From positions 50,489,374 to 50,553,373 of the forward strand of contig OX465591.1 of the NCBI GenBank assembly GCA_950022655.1: a stretch of DNA of 64,000 nucleotides. The letters are read 5' to 3'. The position numbers and the translations under genes were made by a program. This document shows positions 61,985-64,000 of the stretch, piece by piece. Under the pieces are notes generated by a model. It was not told where the DNA came from. It did no database searches and was given only the letters and a program-made list of their open reading frames with translations. The DNA is from Alentia gelatinosa. Lineage: Eukaryota > Annelida > Polychaeta > Phyllodocida > Polynoidae. Positions within the stretch are counted from its first letter, which is position 1. Every line of letters begins with the position of its first letter.

Positions 61985-62968
61985 TTAACTATACTTTGAT
62001 AACTCTTTAGCAATCGAATAATCCCTGATCACTTTGTGATCCATAGTGTCTTTGAGGTACAATAACACACTCCATGAGCGCCAATCGCCCATGTCTTTAA
62101 TTTCGTGGAGTGGTATCCCCATGGATGACAGAAAAGTAGCTCCACTTCTCCTTAGACTATGAGGGGTAAACTTTCCTCTCAGTCCTATTTGGTTACATTC
62201 TAGTTTGAAACGCTTGTAAAAAACCTTGTAATCATAAGCGCAGAAATTGGGTGGAGAAAAACCATTAGGAATCAGAGGATCCGAATTTGATGGGAAATAT
62301 CGTTTTGAGATGATTTCCCATATAAATACTGGACATAAACAGGAGTTCGAACGAACTACCGGGATATACAAGACCCGGTCTTTATATTGTATGGTCTTTG
62401 AAGACCTAATTGATAACACAAAACCATAATCTGTTAATTTCAGATCAGAAAATAATAAAGTATGAACAGAGGCTGTAACGTGCGATTTCCTTAGTAGGCA
62501 TCTGAATGATAAGCAGACTGCAAACCAGAAAATCAAGTCCTGGTCAATTTTAAGGCACAAATTGTGATAAATTAATGACAATTGAGACGGAAGAATAACC
62601 TCAGACCTCTTGGGGTTATTGCCCAATTTTCGTTTTAGACCTCTCATGGTCATTTTCATTTGATAAGAAGATTTTGGGGGGTGAGGTACATCAAAAAACT
62701 CATGAAAAGACCATATCGCACTTATATAATTGGTGATAGAGGAGTACGATAGAAAATCTGACAGATAAGCGATATATAAGCATACTGTATCGGTAGTAGC
62801 CGGTAACGGCGATAGTTCATAGTCCTCGCAAAAGTTCAGAAATCGATTCCATTGCGATTTCTTTGTGATCCAGGTGGAATCTGCCCATCCTGCCATTTTT
62901 AGATCCATAGATTTTTTCTCAAGGTAGAGCTGTCGTTCTGAAAAAGCAACATGGTATTGTGGAATCAT
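61985..62968 (-). CDS. Tyrosine recombinase of the Ngaro/PAT-like element
   Basis: The product is 327 residues from ATG 62968, overlapping the RT-RNaseH frame by 50 bp as usual in this class. The N-terminal DNA-binding part reads WITKKSQWNRFLNFCEDYEL and SYSSITNYISAIW. Catalytic blocks are Arg in SFRCLLRKSHV, the Lys region SSKTIQYKDRVLYIP, H-x-x-R in PHSLRRSGATF, and GDWRSWSVLLYL with the nucleophilic Tyr. It would integrate the circular DNA copy of the element. The frame is undamaged. The stop lies 9 bases from B1, so the coding region ends right at the terminal repeats. The start codon is a guess within the overlap. Confidence 0.88.
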   Translation of the reverse strand: MIPQYHVAFSERQLYLEKKSMDLKMAGWADSTWITKKSQWNRFLNFCEDYELSPLPATTDTVCLYIAYLSDFLSYSSITNYISAIWSFHEFFDVPHPPKSSYQMKMTMRGLKRKLGNNPKRSEVILPSQLSLIYHNLCLKIDQDLIFWFAVCLSFRCLLRKSHVTASVHTLLFSDLKLTDYGFVLSIRSSKTIQYKDRVLYIPVVRSNSCLCPVFIWEIISKRYFPSNSDPLIPNGFSPPNFCAYDYKVFYKRFKLECNQIGLRGKFTPHSLRRSGATFLSSMGIPLHEIKDMGDWRSWSVLLYLKDTMDHKVIRDYSIAKELSKYS

Positions 62969-64000
62969 TTATACATTTCCTAGCGATATCAGCGTGGGAA
63001 TTAGAGTTTAATCGAGACAATGCATCTGCGAAAATGTTATCTGTGGTATGGATGTAATGAGATACGATACGGAAATTGTATAAAGCTGACATCCAATACA
63101 ATTCTCTCAGCCATTTCATAGCTGAAACGTTAGCGCTTTTTCCAGAGCGCAACATCGATTTTACTTGGGTATTGTCTGTATAGACGTGTATCACTTTGTT
63201 TGAAAATCGATTCAACCATCTGGAAAAAGATTTGACAATTGGCCAAAGTTCAAGAACTGTTATTATATTGTCAAAATTGTCCATGGTTGGGCAACTTTCA
63301 GTGTGTCTACATGTGGGAGTGCTATTATCCCATGATCCAAACATAAAATCGTTATCAACAAAGGCGCCGAATCCATACATTGAGGAGTCAGTAACCAGAA
63401 AGTCTGTTTCTTTTTGTTTTATAATCATAGTTTTACCGTTGAATATTCCGATAAATGACTTCCACCAATTTAAATCAGCGATAACTTCATCTGTGAGCAT
63501 GAAACGTCTATGATTTTTGTGTTTTTTCAAAAATTCATAACTGGCTTGCATATATGTGCGTCCGCCATAGATAATGGTTGCGCAATGTGCTAGATAGCCT
63601 ACTGTTCGTTCAAAACTCTTGTAAGATATCCATTTTTTCGTTAAGCAGTCGCTAACTTCCTTTTTGGCTCTATCTACTTTTTCTTTTGGAAGAGAAAATT
63701 CCATCTTGGTAGTGTCTATATCAATGCCCAGGAAAGTCACCTTTTGGGCCGGTTTTACCAGTTTCTTTTGATTGATTTCGAAGCCCAACAGGTTTAAAGT
63801 GTTATTTAGAACCGTCTGAGTATCTGTGGTAATTTTGTGGTCGGGACCAGTAACGAAGAAATCGTCTAGATAATTTATACAACATGTGTAACCTTGTCCA
63901 ACCATACATTCTACCACGAAGTCCGATATCGAGTTAAAAATAAAAGGACTGCTTTTTGATCCAAAACATAAACGATTATCAGAAAAAATAATTCGTTCAC
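62919..64000 (-). CDS. Reverse transcriptase-RNase H, partial at window edge
   Basis: The frame is open from the right edge (first readable residues ERIIFSDNRLCFGSKSSPF) to the stop at 62919, so the N-terminus and any gag lie outside. The catalytic Y-L-D-D is at 63872-63861. LGFEINQKKLVKPAQKVTFLG is the RT thumb start. The RNase H blocks are TDSSMYGFGAFV, ITVLELWPIV and VYTDNTQVKSML, with the three acidic residues expected, then NIFADALSRLN. About 360 residues are visible. It is homologous to the damaged DIRS protein at 32917-34796 but clearly divergent, so the two elements are different families. No stop or frameshift was seen. Confidence 0.9.
   Translation of the reverse strand, partial: ERIIFSDNRLCFGSKSSPFIFNSISDFVVECMVGQGYTCCINYLDDFFVTGPDHKITTDTQTVLNNTLNLLGFEINQKKLVKPAQKVTFLGIDIDTTKMEFSLPKEKVDRAKKEVSDCLTKKWISYKSFERTVGYLAHCATIIYGGRTYMQASYEFLKKHKNHRRFMLTDEVIADLNWWKSFIGIFNGKTMIIKQKETDFLVTDSSMYGFGAFVDNDFMFGSWDNSTPTCRHTESCPTMDNFDNIITVLELWPIVKSFSRWLNRFSNKVIHVYTDNTQVKSMLRSGKSANVSAMKWLRELYWMSALYNFRIVSHYIHTTDNIFADALSRLNSNSHADIARKCINDSTIPCCFFRTTALP

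Larger units (their letters stand above)
61538..64000 (-). mobile_element. Ngaro/PAT-like tyrosine-recombinase retrotransposon, 3' half
   Basis: Minus-strand order is RT-RNaseH (entering from the right edge), an overlapping tyrosine recombinase, then terminal repeats B1-A2-B2. That split-direct-repeat end, in which A1 would sit at the far 5' end outside the window, is characteristic of PAT and Ngaro elements. It abuts a satellite monomer interrupted after CAGTTTA; the unbroken equivalent in the upstream duplicate (about 54673) continues ATGGCAGG. Frames are open throughout, so the copy looks young. Confidence 0.85.

Noticed and set aside
1..64000. tRNA, rRNA, telomeric repeats
   Set aside because: I looked for characteristic pieces (for example GGTTCGA-type B boxes in a cloverleaf and TTAGGG runs) and found nothing I could support by eye.

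Overview
The window is animal (metazoan) nuclear DNA that is almost entirely repetitive. It has no prokaryotic gene organisation, contains a gene with consensus spliceosomal introns, and carries PIF/Harbinger, CR1/L2-like, DIRS-like and Ngaro/PAT-like elements. That mix is typical of aquatic invertebrates such as molluscs, annelids, cnidarians or echinoderms; I cannot name the species from sequence alone.

Layout. (1) 1-2769: a five-exon HARBI1-type DDE nuclease gene on the minus strand (208-2521), apparently intact, with its poly(A) signal and upstream region. (2) 2770-22311: a 65-bp satellite, much of it organised in a 601-bp higher-order unit whose spacer is the C-terminal end, 3'UTR and A-rich tail of a non-LTR retrotransposon. 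(3) 22312-23110: AT-rich DNA with no recognised gene. (4) 23111-25347: about 21 copies of a 104/105-bp satellite. (5) 25348-27191: unrecognised DNA, then a 16-bp-class minisatellite interrupted by a poly(A)-tailed insert. (6) 27192-37767: a near full-length but decayed CR1/L2-like LINE on the minus strand, inserted into that minisatellite, which resumes at 37768. Its ORF1 carries a NADAR (YbiA-like) domain and is followed in the same frame by an SGNH-esterase-like domain. The esterase region is split by a 4.3-kb DIRS-like tyrosine-recombinase retrotransposon on the plus strand (about 31650-35972). ORF2 is split by a 125-bp insertion flanked by a 12-bp target-site duplication. (7) 37945-61537: a second large satellite of 57/61-bp monomers, about 400 copies, with a 6862-bp tandem duplication and smaller higher-order repeats. 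(8) 61538-64000: the 3' half of a tyrosine-recombinase retrotransposon on the minus strand, with intact overlapping RT-RNaseH and recombinase frames and split direct repeats (B1-A2-B2). It is inserted directly into a satellite monomer and runs off the right edge.

How the parts relate. The insertion order can be read: minisatellite first, then the LINE, then (independently) the DIRS element and the 125-bp insert. The Ngaro/PAT-like element entered the 57/61-bp satellite after the 6862-bp duplication and looks young. No host housekeeping gene was recognised. The observation I consider most worth following is the NADAR domain built into a LINE ORF1; the next is the satellite whose higher-order unit is a LINE 3' end complete with polyadenylation signal and A-tail.
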